Shown here one piece after another: positions 11,331-22,739 of a stretch of 64,000 nt of DNA (position 1 is its first letter; each line of letters starts with the position of its first letter). The notes under the pieces were generated by a model. That model searched no databases. It saw only the letters and a list, made by a program, of their open reading frames with translations, and was not told the origin of the DNA. The stretch comes from Phytophthora hibernalis (lineage: Eukaryota; Oomycota; Peronosporomycetes; Peronosporales; Peronosporaceae). The position numbers and the translations under genes were made by a program. The DNA is taken from the NCBI GenBank assembly GCA_012656075.1, contig JAAKBF010000024.1:62001-126000 (forward strand). Reading direction: 5' to 3'.

Positions 11331-12110
11331 TGCGACGCTAGGACATTGTAGTCTTCGCGGAGGGCAATGTCGAACGCGTCCTCCAGTGATGCGGGAGGTT
11401 TCCGCGTCAGGTAGAAGCGCTGATAACCAGCATTCATTCCGGAGACAAAGACGTTGACTTGGGTCACCGAGTCCATGGGGTTCTTGACAATGCAGGACGC
11501 AAGGTGACGAGCGAGCTGGATGTAATCGCGCATGGCGAGCTTTCCTTGCTTCAGTTGCAGGAAGGCCGCGCGTTGCTGGGTCTCGTCTTGCAGAGGCTCG
11601 AATGCGCGGCGCAGATCATCCTTGAGAGCGTCCATCGTCCTGAAGCAGGATGGATCAGCCATCTGCTTGCCGAGGGCCCATTCCTTCGCCTTGCCAGCAA
11701 GGTTAGACAGGAGGAAGTAGCTCCGAGCGAACTAGGACCGTAGTTGGCGGGCCTCGCATGCGAGGTCCACTTCGCAGAACCAGCGATTCAGTGCAAGACG
11801 CTTGGAGCCCTCGCCACTGTACTTCGAGATGTCGAGCTCGACGACGTCCTCCTTCCTGGTTGACGTGGGAGTCGACACTCGCCGATGTGCGTCGGCGAGT
11901 TCACGTGCCAGGAATCCTTGGGCTGCCTCGCGGTGTTGGTTCGGTGTACCTTGCATCAGTAGTGTGGACACCACTGCTGCGCTTGATGCCGCCGCGAGGC
12001 GGTGCAGCGCATCCCACTCGAAGCTAGTGAGATGCTGGAACTGTGCGCTCGAGATCCTCTCGAGCGCAACCTTCAGTCATCGCCTGATCAATCATCGGTT
12101 GGTCGTTCAT
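11310..12110 (-). pseudogene. Retrotransposon gag, frame-broken
   Basis: The start MNDQPMIDQAMTEGCARE lies at about 12,110. After frame breaks the conserved capsid-like part reads VVELDISKYSGEGSKRLALN (about 11,850) and DALKDDLRRAFEP through QLKQGKLAMRDYIQLARHLA (about 11,630-11,520), the classic gypsy gag central block. No CCHC zinc knuckle remains because the 3' part is truncated. This would have formed the particle that packages the RNA. Confidence 0.7.
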
Positions 12111-12120
12111 CTTGGTCGTT

Positions 12121-12137
12121 GGAACGAAGTGCTACCA
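12121..12137 (-). other. Primer-binding site for reverse transcription
   Basis: The - strand sequence TGGTAGCACTTCGTTCC begins two bases after the LTR. Its first eight bases are complementary to the 3' end of eukaryotic initiator tRNA-Met (GCTACCA); the rest fits less well. Confidence 0.55.
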
Positions 12138-12139
12138 GG

Positions 12140-12493
12140 TGTAACGGGGCTAGACCCACGCTATATAGCTTGCACTATAGAGTGCTTTGAGGAAGCTTGG
12201 TTAAGACGAACGTCCGAGAAGGACGTGCGGGATTTAAGGTTAAAATGACTCTGTTATTAGGAGTAGACCCTGGCGGAAGGCCAGGGCCCATGTGGGCCAC
12301 CCAACTGGGGGTCCCTCTGTAATAGGCTAAAACTAAGATATGTAATTGCACTTCTGACCAATCAGATAGTGCCAGGCTACTGTCCCCCTGTTGACCAATG
12401 GGAGGACGGCACCTCTAAATGTAGATATGACAGAATGATACGGAGGCCCGTTTCACCAGGCCAGCGTTAAAGAGAGGATTTGCGTGGGTCACA
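12140..12493 (-). repeat. Gypsy 5' LTR, 354 bp
   Basis: On - it begins TGTGAC and ends GTTACA, a near-perfect short inverted terminus of TG...CA type. It is followed by the primer-binding site. The boundary at 12,493 is inferred from the TG...CA rule because no second LTR copy is available for comparison. Confidence 0.65.
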
Positions 12494-12499
12494 ACGGCA

Positions 12500-13600
12500 C
12501 TTATGGTAGTTTTGGGGGTGAGGGTGGACCTATGGGGCGGCAGTGCAGTGGGACGCTCGATGCTGTAAAATCATCACCCTCCTTCTCTAGTTCACATTCA
12601 AGTTTTGATCGTAGTCGTTCCACCAGCGTCAATCGACTAAAACATGCGGATTTACGCAGTAACTGCTTGACAGGTAGCGAGTCAAGTAGAAATGTGTGGT
12701 GATAGACGAGGAAATCAAGCAAAACCCTAGCACATGCCGAAGAGTCTGGGGTACTTTACCAGACGCGATTGCTAGAGCTTGCTCAACCCTATTGTCTATG
12801 GTGGTGAACCGAGGAGGTAGCATCGCAATTTTCTCGCTGTTTTGTGGCAAGCCACATACCGTTCTTCCAACGTGCATATCCCCGCCGCTTCATATCTTAG
12901 ATACGTATTCTGCACCCCGCCAAGTGACCACCCAGCCCGAAGATGGATGGCCGTAGACGCCGGGCATGAGGTCGATCCCGACGAGTAGTACGTGGCGGCA
13001 CCCTTGGGTGCCGACATCGGATGCGTCGACACTCATGCGAGCGAGCGTACCAGCAAATGCTTCGATCTTGATCATGGCTGCTAATTGCTTCCAAAAGCGG
13101 TCGTACTGGGATGCACCCGGGAATAGCCGGTCGCAGCTCGCACTTACCGAATACATCGCCCGGTAAATACCGAGCGCAAGGATTGGACAGATAAACGGAT
13201 GCAGCGGGTTAGCGAAGATATGTCGCGGGTCTCGCGGCCGCTCTCCCATTTGATCATTCTTCATATGCACAAAAACTGCTCGCAGAGCATCACCACACCA
13301 TTCAGCGTGGCCGTGCCGGATCATCACAGTGTTTGATGACCGACACGTCAAATTTCAAGTGACAACTCGAAATGTGCGAACAAGGACTGTTTCCTTCCCC
13401 TCCATTGCCAGCATGGCATTGCAGATCGCGCTGTAGAGCTCAAACGAGAGCGAGTCCTTGCCAATCTTGACTCGCAGCCCACCACCCGCTGTACGGTGAT
13501 TTTGATACCGCGGAAATACGTGCACAATTCGCTCTGTAGCGGCGCACTAATCACAACTTTATACCCACGAAACAAGTTGAAAAGGGCTGCACGATGGCCA
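12500..13600 (-). pseudogene. Crypton-type tyrosine recombinase, frameshifted
   Basis: Read on - across several frames: the first catalytic Arg region CRSSNTVMIRHGHAEW (about 13,345-13,300), then VHMKNDQMGERPRDPRHIFA (about 13,265-13,205), CPILALGIYRAM, LFPGASQYDRFWKQLAAM, then in the next frame the second catalytic cluster GSTSCPASTAIHLRAGWSLG with the H-x-x-R box, and YLRYEAAG with the nucleophile Tyr (about 12,890), and finally a C-terminal tail (about 12,877-12,629). This is the layout of oomycete Cryptons, DNA transposons that move by a tyrosine recombinase. At least three frame changes make this copy defective as written. No ends could be found. Confidence 0.7.
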
Positions 13601-13683
13601 TTGTACGTCGAATGCCCACACTCACTGCCGTCTTTCTTGCGTAGTGACAGAAGTCACTCAACGAAATCGCTGGCTTGTAGCTC

Positions 13684-14132
13684 TTGAGACAGCAGGGGAG
13701 AGCACTTACAGGCCAGCGTCGAGGCAGTCACGTACAGCCCGTCGGATATCGATGTAGTTGGCCAGGTACAGAAAGCGCTTTTTCTTCGTGTGTATGTACT
13801 TGTGCTTGGTCACGTACAACCGCATCAATGCTGCCCCGCTCGGTATGCCTTATACTGCTCTGGAACGAAAGATTGGTTGTGGGGACTTCCCATCGGTAGA
13901 AAGATTCCTAGAAATCGTCAATTCATTAGACTGTCTTTCTAAAGAATCTTGGTTAGATCTTCTGATTGAACTTTCCATGAACCCCAATCGTGATTGTCAT
14001 ACTTTTGAGGGATGCAACTGCTATCTGAGCAGGTGTGGTGGGGATGAATCCTCAAAATCTACTGTCGCGAATCTTCTACCCATAGTGAATCCAAGAGTAA
14101 TCTGCTTTGTTTCGAATCAGACCGGAATTTGA
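13684..14132 (+). other. Unrecognised open reading frame
   Basis: A 124-residue frame starts at 13,758 (MARYRKRFFFVCMYLCLVTY), with a hydrophobic beginning and a later part with several Cys (DCHTFEGCNCYLSRC). It sits between the Crypton and Harbinger relics and shows no domain I recognise. It may be non-coding filler. Confidence 0.15.
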
Positions 14133-14284
14133 AGGACGCTCGTCCATCCGTTATGCCGGCCGACGATGTCGAGTCACTGCGTGCTCGCGCTGCCGAGATA
14201 GGAGCAAAGACGGTCTCGCGCAAGTCGCGAAAGTGACGTGGTCTCGTTTCCTATCGTAACTCATTGTCATGGCACCTCAGCTCT

Positions 14285-15260
14285 TGACCCACAGATTCCA
14301 AACGTCCAATTCGACTTCTTGAGCAACACTGACGCCAACAGCGAGCTCGAGTTTCGCTTGGACGTCAACGGTGTACATGAGCTCTGCTCTATTTTTTTAG
14401 TTCCGGCTTAGTGAAGACGACATGTGGCGACTCCTGTTTAACCATCGAAGGGCTGTGTATTATGTTAGCGCGCCTCGCGTACCCGAAGCGGTATTTCGAT
14501 ATGATAAGACGTTTGGTCACGGAAGGGAGTACACCTTTTTGTTATTTTGAGTTGGGTTTGGTGAATTTGGTTTTGTTCTTGGTGAAGGTGGATTTGTTCT
14601 TGGTGAAGTTGGACTGGAAAAGGTGTAGTTGTGCCGCGTCTTCTTGCATATGATGGACCACATGCATGACAAGTATGAGTACAAGCTGTACGTGACCGAG
14701 AATAGTATTGCGACTAGAATGAATATGTACTGTGATTTGATACATGCAAATGGAGCTCCTAGTAAAAGCGTCTATGGCCTCCCAGATGGGACAAAAACTC
14801 GCGGTTTACCGACCTGCACCTCGTCATGATGCCGTACAAGGAGATAATCTACAGAAGCATATCTACAGTGGCACAAGTGCTTGCACTGCTTGAATTATCA
14901 AGCTGTGACAGCACCTGATGGACTTTGCATCCATTGCTGGGGTAACAATGGAAGGACGCCACCATGACAGCACGATACTCTGCGAAAGCGGGCTACTGGA
15001 GTACTTTGGTGACCACCTCTACATATTTGAGGGAAGTTTCTAAATGGGGATCCTACTTATGACGTACGTAAGTTTGCCGTAAGTGGATACAAAGGTAACT
15101 GTTTGAATGAAGTCAAAAACGAATTCAACCGCGAGATGAGCAGATATGTAGGATGAAATTGCAAGGGCATGAGACCTTTCATCGAGTACAAAATGCTGCA
15201 GAAGGTTCGTTTATACCCGATTTGAAATTTTGTTATGGTTGTAATGCTCTTGACTTATTA
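14285..15260 (+). pseudogene. PIF/Harbinger-like DDE transposase remnant
   Basis: Scattered blocks in changing frames match the Harbinger DDE_4 family in order: LEFRLDVNGVHELCSIF (about 14,345), EGLCIMLARLAYPKRYFDMI (about 14,450-14,510), NGAPSKSVYGLPDGTKTRGL (14,748-14,805, first catalytic Asp), GRHHDSTILCESGLLEYFGD (about 14,955-15,010, second Asp) and SGYKGNCLNEVKNEFNREMS (about 15,080-15,140, the region of the last Glu). The frame is broken many times. The partner Myb-like gene expected for an active Harbinger was not found next to it. Confidence 0.65.
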
Positions 15261-15950
15261 CCACAACTGCTACACCGGCGGTAGCACAATAAACCAGTGT
15301 TTCGGTTTAATACCGCCGAGTTTGCGTGAGTACTTACGCTAGCTACAAGCCAACGCTTCTAAGCGTGTCGCTGGTACTGATCGCCTTGACCTCAGCGAGC
15401 TTTAAAAGCTTTTCGAAACGTTCGTTTTCAAGTCTATCAAGTGAATTCTCGTTCTTCTCGACGATCTTTCAGCGTGGAATTTGAAGAGAAAATGCGTGGA
15501 TATTAGTGGTGAGTAAATATAAATGAAGCGGGCAAGTAGAGAATGTGTGGATGTATATAAATTGTGAGGGAACAGAAAACGTATGTGTTGAAGTTAAGTG
15601 TAAGTACCAACTTTTGGTAAACAGATCCGGTTTCTAACCCTAATTAGAAACAGATGAAATTGGTTAGAACTTGATATTAGTATAAGTATACTGGACTTAA
15701 AAGATGCAATTGAGTGGCAACCAAGGCCAACAAAGGAAATGAGAGCCAACCGAATGAAGAGTTGGGGACGACACTCACTTTTGAATTAGCCGGCCCGTCT
15801 GACGGTTAATATTCACAGCACAACGACCAAGACAACAACAGTATGGATAAAGAGGGAGGGAGATTTGAGAGAATAATATGTGAATGCAGATAATTAGTTA
15901 GTGTCGAGTGGATGCAAACATTATAGAAGGGATACAGTACGTGTTAGGCG
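15260..15950. other. Gene-free AT-rich stretch
   Basis: No open frame longer than 60 residues and no repeat was seen. It ends at the hAT element's target duplication. Confidence 0.5.
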
Positions 15951-16080
15951 CAGTGTGGCTTAAAGCCGCGGCTATATTCCGGCTTTATGGCATTATTGGC
16001 GAATTAAGCCCCGCGGCTGAAGGAGCTTTATTGGGCTTTATTCAATAAGCCGCGGCTTTATTCATCCGGAAGGCTCCATG
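15951..16080 (+). repeat. hAT left end with subterminal AAGCCGCGGCT repeats
   Basis: The terminal 17-bp repeat is followed within 130 bp by AAAGCCGCGGCT, AAGCCCCGCGGCT and AAGCCGCGGCTTTATT. The right end carries AAAGCCGCGGCT near 19,438. The palindromic core GCCGCGGC is shared. Confidence 0.7.
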
Positions 16081-16087
16081 CGGTCGC

Positions 16088-16499
16088 CTAATATCCGGAC
16101 GCTATCCGGACTAACAATTCATTCGACGGGTCACGATGCTGAACGGCTCCGAGTACGTGGAGCTTGAAACGTTCTGCAGACGGAAGAAGATTTGGTATGC
16201 GATGGACTAGCCCTGCTGTCAGTACCAGGACCCCGACCCTCGAGAGGGTCAGATCCCTCGACCGTGAGGTCATTATCACCAGCAGCACGAGCGGGCCGGT
16301 TGGCTGTACCGAAGATGGCGATGCTCGTGAGCTCGATGGCTGTACCTCTCTTGGCCATGCTCAAGTATAACGTGACCGCATCCGGAGCTGCGAGCGATCC
16401 AGTGGAGATCGGGCTGCACGACGAGCTATTGGTACCATTCAAGAAGGTGTCGGTGAGATTGCATCCACTCCTAGTGCTGCTCTGATTTTGATACTCCAC
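16088..16499. other. Open frames on both strands inside the hAT element, unassigned
   Basis: A 122-residue - frame and a 97-residue + frame overlap. Neither matches a known domain and both are rich in small residues. They may be captured host sequence or chance frames. They lie between the left end and the transposase 3' end. Confidence 0.2.
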
Positions 16500-17322
16500 T
16501 GCTGCTGGCTGGCTTTAATCTTGTGTTTTTCACCAGGTGTCACTCACAGCATGCGCAAATCGTCGACAACGGTAACGAATAGCGCAAAATCAGCGAAAGG
16601 TCGAGAGGAGCTTCATCGCTGATATAGTTTCGTAGCTCGGTGGCGGTAGGGTTGGTTTGCAGCCAGTGTTGATGAAAACTAATCTTGATCAAATCGGTGT
16701 CCTTCGGGTGCTATTTAATTTTGAGTTACTCCTGAGCAAACCTGTTCTGATTGAAAAGTATTAAACGCTGCTTTCAAAGGTACCAACGATGCTTTTTAAA
16801 TTATGTTGAATGCTCAATAATTCAATGTTTACCTAAGAAACCATCTCTGTGTACGGTCTCAATCCAAATGTGTTCTCACTAGAAAAAAGCGTCTGAGTCT
16901 AAATTTCTGCCCTCGAATACCTGTCAGCTTCTTCTCAAGAGGAAAGTTCTTCGTTTTGTACCGGGGGAATGCTGTTGTGTCGGGCTGGGGTATTTCTTCA
17001 TCAGTACCGTCGAATGCGTTTTGGCTCATTTCTTGGTTTTGTAATTCCGATTCTTTAGCTGTCTGCAACAAGTACCGCCATCATTATCTCTTGGGAAGAG
17101 AGACAGTAGTTCTGTTGCTTCAGATGTGTACGATTCTTCATGGAAATCGCAGTTTTTGTCAAAAAAATTCATCCTCGAGAACATCAAAAATCTCCTGGCA
17201 GTACTCTAGTGTGTCTGATTCTGGTACTTCTTGGTCTACGATGACGTGACCTTCTTCGATCTCAGTGATAGTTACAACAGGAGGAACCGCACAATTGCCA
17301 ACGATTTTTCTCTCTGTGGGAT

Positions 17323-19288
17323 CTACAATACGCTTAAGCTCGGTGCATTTTTTCGACCATTTTCAGCTTCATCAAGGTCCCGAGCAGCTTTTTGAACAAG
17401 CGAAAATTTTCGAGCTTTATCAGCGTTCATCCGGTTTTTAATTGCGGCGTGGATGGCGCCAAGATCGCTAAAGTATCTCTCACAGGTTGCTGTATTTACA
17501 GCAATAGACAGAATGATGGCTGCCAATTTAGGCAGTATACAACCAAACCTAATGTCTGCCGCACAGCTCCAAAATTCGCCAACGTCACCTGTAAATCGGC
17601 ATAAGCTTGGGTTCTCGAAAAGCGATCATGCTTCCAGAGGTGCATCTCACGCGCTAATTCTCCAACATCATTTGTTCCAAAGTATCTTCGATAATAGTAA
17701 CGCCGTATCCACATATTCTCTCGTACAGACGAAAATGCGGAGAGGCATCCATAATCGCCCGAGCCAGGCAAACGTGTCGAGGATGAAGGAAAAGAGCTAG
17801 CAGCATTAAAGGCTGCTCACACCGATTCCATCTTTTTCAACAATCGATACCAGTTCCATATTACCTAAATTACCCAAAAGCCTCTGTAGATGTCTCGATA
17901 GCATTCGACAACGTCTGCAAGTGTATTTTCGTCGCGTTGCAATTTGTACGAAGCGTTTGAGAGAGGGCGAATTACCTCTTCGGCGGACGCTAATTCTTGC
18001 CAAAACGTGGGCTCTTTAAAAATGGTGAGCGAGTCCGGGAACTCCGGGTCAGCGCTGTAATCCATTGCAAATTGTTTCATAGCAGTTCGCAGACGCAAAA
18101 GCGATGCAAAGCACCCCTGCATGCTGTTCCATCGGATTTCACATAGATTAATAAAACCTAGAGGCTGTCCATACATTGTCGAGACTACCGATTTTGCTCT
18201 GGGTAGCCACTTCGACGACGACTGATTCAAATTCACCGTAGCCGTTGATGCAAGCTTAGTTATCCTACGGTAGGACGCGTTCAACACCGATTTTTCCAAG
18301 TTGTTGCAGTCATGTGCAAAACAGTGAAGGTATGCAATGTTAGGCTTACGAAGCGCTAAAATACGTCTCGCACGATCACACTGACCAGCATTATCCGTGA
18401 CAACAGCCCCGATATCCCATCGTTTTCCATGTCGTCCATCACTTTCTCCATCTGCTCAGCTATAGCTAGGCCATCATGTCTTGAGCCAGTTGAAAATAGT
18501 CCGTAGCTCGAAATAATTCCGTACAACCCAAGTTGACACCCTAGCAAATGGGCCTTAGCAATATTCATCCATACATCCGAAAGAAAATTCACACGACCTT
18601 TGGTGTATTGGAGCCGACTTCGCAGCGCTTGGAGTTGATCAATTTCATTCTAGGTACTGTGGAAATCCAAGATGCGACCACCAAGGTTTGACCGATTTGG
18701 CAGGTCCTTGGCAGAGGCTCTATTCAGAAACACAAAAAGCTGCCGAGTTGACTTTCTCTCAATAAATCGATCCGACAGATTATTATCTGCTTGAAATTGA
18801 GTTAACAACCGCTCAAATTCAGCTTGCTCGTCCTCGCTGAAAATATTGTCGTAGTTGTCGCGCATGCATCGTTGTCGCTTGTCGGAGCTGGTCGACGAGA
18901 CATTACTGGATCGTGAATCGGCAGCGTGCGTAGATCTAGAGAAGCTTCGAGGTCGCATTAGATGCGTCGAATCAGACTGCAAGAAGCTTACGATAGTTGT
19001 AGTATCATCGCTGGGTGGGGGCCTAACTTTACCAGAGGCAAAAGCCTCTTTGTAGAACTTGCACACGTTCAGATGCCTCGGATAATTTGTTGAGCGCGCC
19101 GCAACCATTGCGACCATGGCCGGACGATCGACTCTGCGCGTGTCTTTCACTGCCTCCCTGCAATGGATGCACACGAGGCGCTTCCTGTCACCCACGCCCG
19201 GTAGCCCTGTATCTGCAAACTGTCGTCTATAGTAGCCTTGAGGACGACCATACTTGGTGCTCGAGATGACGACGAGTTTCGTCAGCAC
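17323..19288 (-). pseudogene. hAT transposase with BED zinc finger, frame-broken
   Basis: The N-terminal part (from 19,288) has a BED-type finger: CIHCREAV, then HLNVC at about 19,065, followed by a Ser-rich linker. The middle contains NFLSDVWMNIAKAHLLG and, over a frame change near 18,400, the DDE region VTDNAGQCDRARRILAL and LHCFAHDCNNL. The region RWNSMQGCFASLLRLRTAMK lies near 18,130. The C-terminal dimerisation block ATCERYFSDLGAIHAAIKNR lies at about 17,490-17,430. Breaks at about 18,390, 17,880, 17,800 and 17,545 are each compatible with loss of one base. A short acidic frame at 17,071-16,859 may be the real C-terminus. Confidence 0.75.
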
Positions 19289-19476
19289 GACTCCGCTCCT
19301 TTGTGTGTTTGTTTGTCTGGATGGGGTGGAGCCTAAGCTATACTCTTCATGTGTATATACATATCCGAAAATATGTATACAGCAATACAGCCGCAGACAA
19401 AAGGAGAGGCTTTATTTGGCAAATCGCTTGTGATAATAAAGCCGCGGCTCGGGGCTTTAAACCACACTGTTAGGCA

Positions 19477-21690
19477 TTGGAAGTTAATTAATGTAAGGAT
19501 CATATAGGTAAGCGTGATCAATTAGAGAGGGCAAGTGGGTGGTATTAGTGTGAATGAGAGAGGAGAGTAAATAAATGTGGGAGGCTATATGAGATCGGAA
19601 AAATTGTTTTGGATGGTGTACAAAAATAAAGTTTAGAAGTAATAGTAACGTTAGATTACAGAATATGTGTGATAGTAAATTATGTAAGGGATGTTGAGAG
19701 AAAGATTAAAGTGTGGATTGCGGAAGTATTAAATGAATGAATGAGTGTGTAGGAATGTAATAAAACGAAATGTAAATTAATGAAAGAGGAATTTTTATGA
19801 TGCTGGGTGGAAGTTGTGAGAGTGGAAATAAAGTAGGTCTCTTAAAACATTTGGTTTGTGGGGATGAATTTGAAATATAGGTTGTGCATATTGAGGCGAG
19901 GCGGGTGAACGTCTTTTCGTCCAGAGGTGTATAGCGCTCCCAGACCCTCTCTGAATGAGGATGTCTAGAACCACTGAATGAAAATATCACCCAGTGTGAC
20001 GTGTGTCCTTGTGAAAATCCCTATATGTATCGTTTACCCCGGACTACACCACTTGAAAAGAGTTGTTAGCATACACAAACTGAATACAGGATGAGTACCG
20101 AGCTCCGCCAACCCACTGAAATAGGCAGCGAGGCACGACTTAATGAGGTGGACCACAGATAGATGATTTCTCCTTCAGACAACCCAGCCAAATACAGAGT
20201 TCCAAATACGTATATACAGCCACAATAAATTCTTCTAGACCATAAAGCATGTGGGGGAGTCTTTTCGCCAGTCTCACTTGGAGCTAACACCCAGAGTACT
20301 GGTCAACTCTGGATGAATACTCACTCAACGTGCACCACCCTCACTTAGTAAGCGACAATCTTCTTCTTCACACACAATACACTTCTTATTCACACACAAT
20401 ACACTTCTTCTTCACACAGTAATCAATCAATCGAGTCTTAGGGGACTACTACAACCACCTAACACCGCAGGGTAATATGAAATGAACACCACTCGATGAG
20501 CAACGCGCAACTACCCCCAATAAGATCAAAATAAGGACAAAAAGAGGACCCAATCTGGAGAAGCTCGCTTGGCATCAATTTATATAATTAGGCGTAGTCA
20601 CAGGCATGTAAATGAAGCACTGCATTATATCTACAAAATACCCCCAAAAGTAAAAAGTTAGTTTGTCGTCATGTTCTATCGCAAAGAAAATGTCACTAAG
20701 AACACATCGCAATTGGAGTTTGTCCTTTATAAAATCTGTGGAGCTAATAATAGAGTCCAGTCAAAACGAGACAAACGGGATCTTGGTTTGTGGGTGCAGA
20801 ATAATATATGTCATATCAGACACAACGCCCCCATTGCAGTTCCTGGCGCCACATACAACATGCAAGATAAATTTGTCCTTACAATTTCGATTAAGGTCAA
20901 AATTGGCCACCAATCGGGCCCAGAAGAATCCATTTGGTCCTCATATTAAGGACAACATTTATTGGGGCTAAGGTTTTTGAACAGACGAATCAGTTTAACG
21001 CACGAACAGTCGGCCTCGCATTATTCAAACTTGATATTTTCGGGAGCCACACAACTAGACTCGTGTTCCGGAGCGGATTCGAGCGTCCGTAGCTTCGGGC
21101 ACCCGGGAATTGGTCCGGACAACTTGACCTCCACGCGGCACTAGACTCCGGCGAGTCTGTGCTTCTGTGTGACCGTGTGTCTTGCTCTTGGCAAATTGAA
21201 CTCTGTTTGTTGTTATCGGTCTTCGCTATCTTCGATCTGCTTTGTCTGTCTTTCCTCCTATCTTCCGTCCGCTCCTGCTGACTCCATTGACTTCGAATTG
21301 GTTTCACTATGAGCCCTGGCACTGGCGAACTTCTTGATGCGCTCACACATCATATGATGATGGTGAACATCTGATACGGGGCCACACATGATATGACCCT
21401 CGAAGATTGTACTTGAATGATGGAGTTTAGATCGCTCATGGCAGTCATATGTGTTTGGGTATTGGCATAATACCGTGTTTTTTATAAGGCTTGTTCGGTG
21501 CTCCGAACCAAGTCACGGCAGGCTGCAACTCGGAATACGTTCACCGAGAGCACCTTTATACCGTAGATTGGCGGCCCGGACATGGTGTATTCTAATCTCA
21601 CCGAATGAGACCTTACCCGATGGACACCTCCCGACCTGTGGGCCCATCCTTGGCTTGCACATTTAGTCCACTTTAGTCCTAACGGTCACT
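19477..21690. other. Gene-free AT-rich stretch
   Basis: No convincing gene is present. Short open frames have no similarity that I recognise. A small tandem repeat, about 24 bp with core CACACACAATACACTTCTT, occurs two to three times at 20,365-20,420. Confidence 0.4.
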
Positions 21691-21699
21691 TATCAAATG

Positions 21700-22140
21700 T
21701 TGTACACTGACGCCATACTGTATCTTTCTTCACTCATCCAGTCGAAATATTCCATCAGATATAGTCGAAGCAGACGAACTCGGCAGCTGGGAAAAATCCA
21801 CAGCCACTTCGTGTTACTAGCAGAACGAAAGACGACCAACAACATAGCGGAACTTGGTGGACTGAAGCGATTGCTTGCGAAAGCGGTGGACATAAATTGG
21901 AACGACATTCACGTGACAGGCGATGCGTTGATCATCGGTTAGATGAGCGGCAAATGCAAACCAAAATCAGAGAAGATGAAACACTGGTTTCGAATTACAG
22001 CGATTAGCAGAATGTGTTGTGTAAAATCATCGAGTCACCACTAAAGGCAACACAATAAGACAGTTGACTGGATTGCCAATTACGCTATGGCCAAGCAGAA
22101 GAGTGTTACAGTGACAGCGGCGACGGATGGGACATCGCGT
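21700..22140 (+). pseudogene. RNase H remnant of a retroelement
   Basis: The frame contains ERKTTNNIAELGGLKRLLAK (about 21,825-21,880), the conserved NN-x-AE-x-x-GL block, then NDIHVTGDALIIG with the next catalytic Asp. After a stop near 21,940 it resumes in the same sense with HNKTVDWIANYAM (about 22,050-22,092), the final RNase H motif. The order and spacing match RNase H domains of oomycete retroelements. Nothing else of the element was found. Confidence 0.55.
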
Positions 22141-22384
22141 GAGCTGTATACTGAAGCCGATGCTAGAAAGGGGACTGATGTCGCTTTCTGGTGGGGAACG
22201 CGGGGCGACAGTGGAGTGTCGAGCGAGGGAACGACGAAATGGGCTGCAAGAATAGAAGACTGGACGAGAGGTAGGGGTCATTTGAGTATGAGAGGTGACA
22301 TGAAACAAATTCCGGTCGTGCATGGTTATTAGTGTTTGGCGAAAGCCAGTAACACAATAAACCGTATAATACAAAAAAGGAACG

Positions 22385-22730
22385 GCATCCACACTGCCGC
22401 CGATACACCCAATCACGTACGGGAGCACCAGCAACATCAGCAACGCCGATCACATCACCGATCACGCACACTACCACATACGAGAACACCAGTAACGCCT
22501 GTTAGACTGCCGCGAATGCACACAACCACGTACGGGGGCACCGAGAGCAAGATAAACGGCCGCTAGTGCACACAATCACGTACGGAAGCACCAGCAACGC
22601 CAGTTACCCTGTCGCTAATGCACACAACCACGTACGATAGCACCGAGAACACCAGGAACGCCAGTCACACTGCCGCCAATGCACACAGCCACGTACGAGA
22701 TCCCCAAGCACCAGCAACGCCAGATTGAGA
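22385..22730 (+). repeat. Degenerate minisatellite, about five units of 60-80 bp
   Basis: The core CACACAACCACGTACG followed by a short variable piece, AGCACC, and AACGCCAG recurs at about 22,405, 22,450, 22,517, 22,572, 22,620 and 22,680, with changes and small length differences. Units begin with CTGCCGCxAATG. It does not encode a repeat protein in any frame. Confidence 0.6.
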
Positions 22731-22739
22731 TTGCACGGG

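Larger units (their letters stand above)
11310..12493 (-). mobile_element. Truncated Ty3/gypsy element: 5' LTR, primer-binding site and gag
   Basis: On the - strand the order is LTR (12,493-12,140), a two-base gap, a primer-binding site TGGTAGCAC at 12,137-12,129, then gag down to about 11,310, where the sequence passes into the coiled-coil gene remnant. Pol and the 3' LTR are missing. The element is unrelated in position and orientation to the pol at the window start. Confidence 0.75.
15951..19468 (-). mobile_element. hAT DNA transposon with terminal inverted repeats and 8-bp target duplication
   Basis: The left end reads CAGTGTGGCTTAAAGCC and the right end is the complement of CAGTGTGGTTTAAAGCC, 17 bases with one mismatch. 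The flanks are GTTAGGCG (15,943-15,950) and GTTAGGCA (19,469-19,476), an 8-bp duplication with one difference, as expected for hAT. Several copies of AAGCCGCGGCT lie just inside both ends and look like subterminal transposase-binding repeats. The transposase is on -. Confidence 0.85.

Noticed and set aside
16088..16499. Second gene inside the hAT element
   Set aside because: Open frames exist on both strands with no domain; biased composition explains them.
20000..20640. Possible solo LTR
   Set aside because: No TG...CA ends, primer-binding site or second copy could be found.
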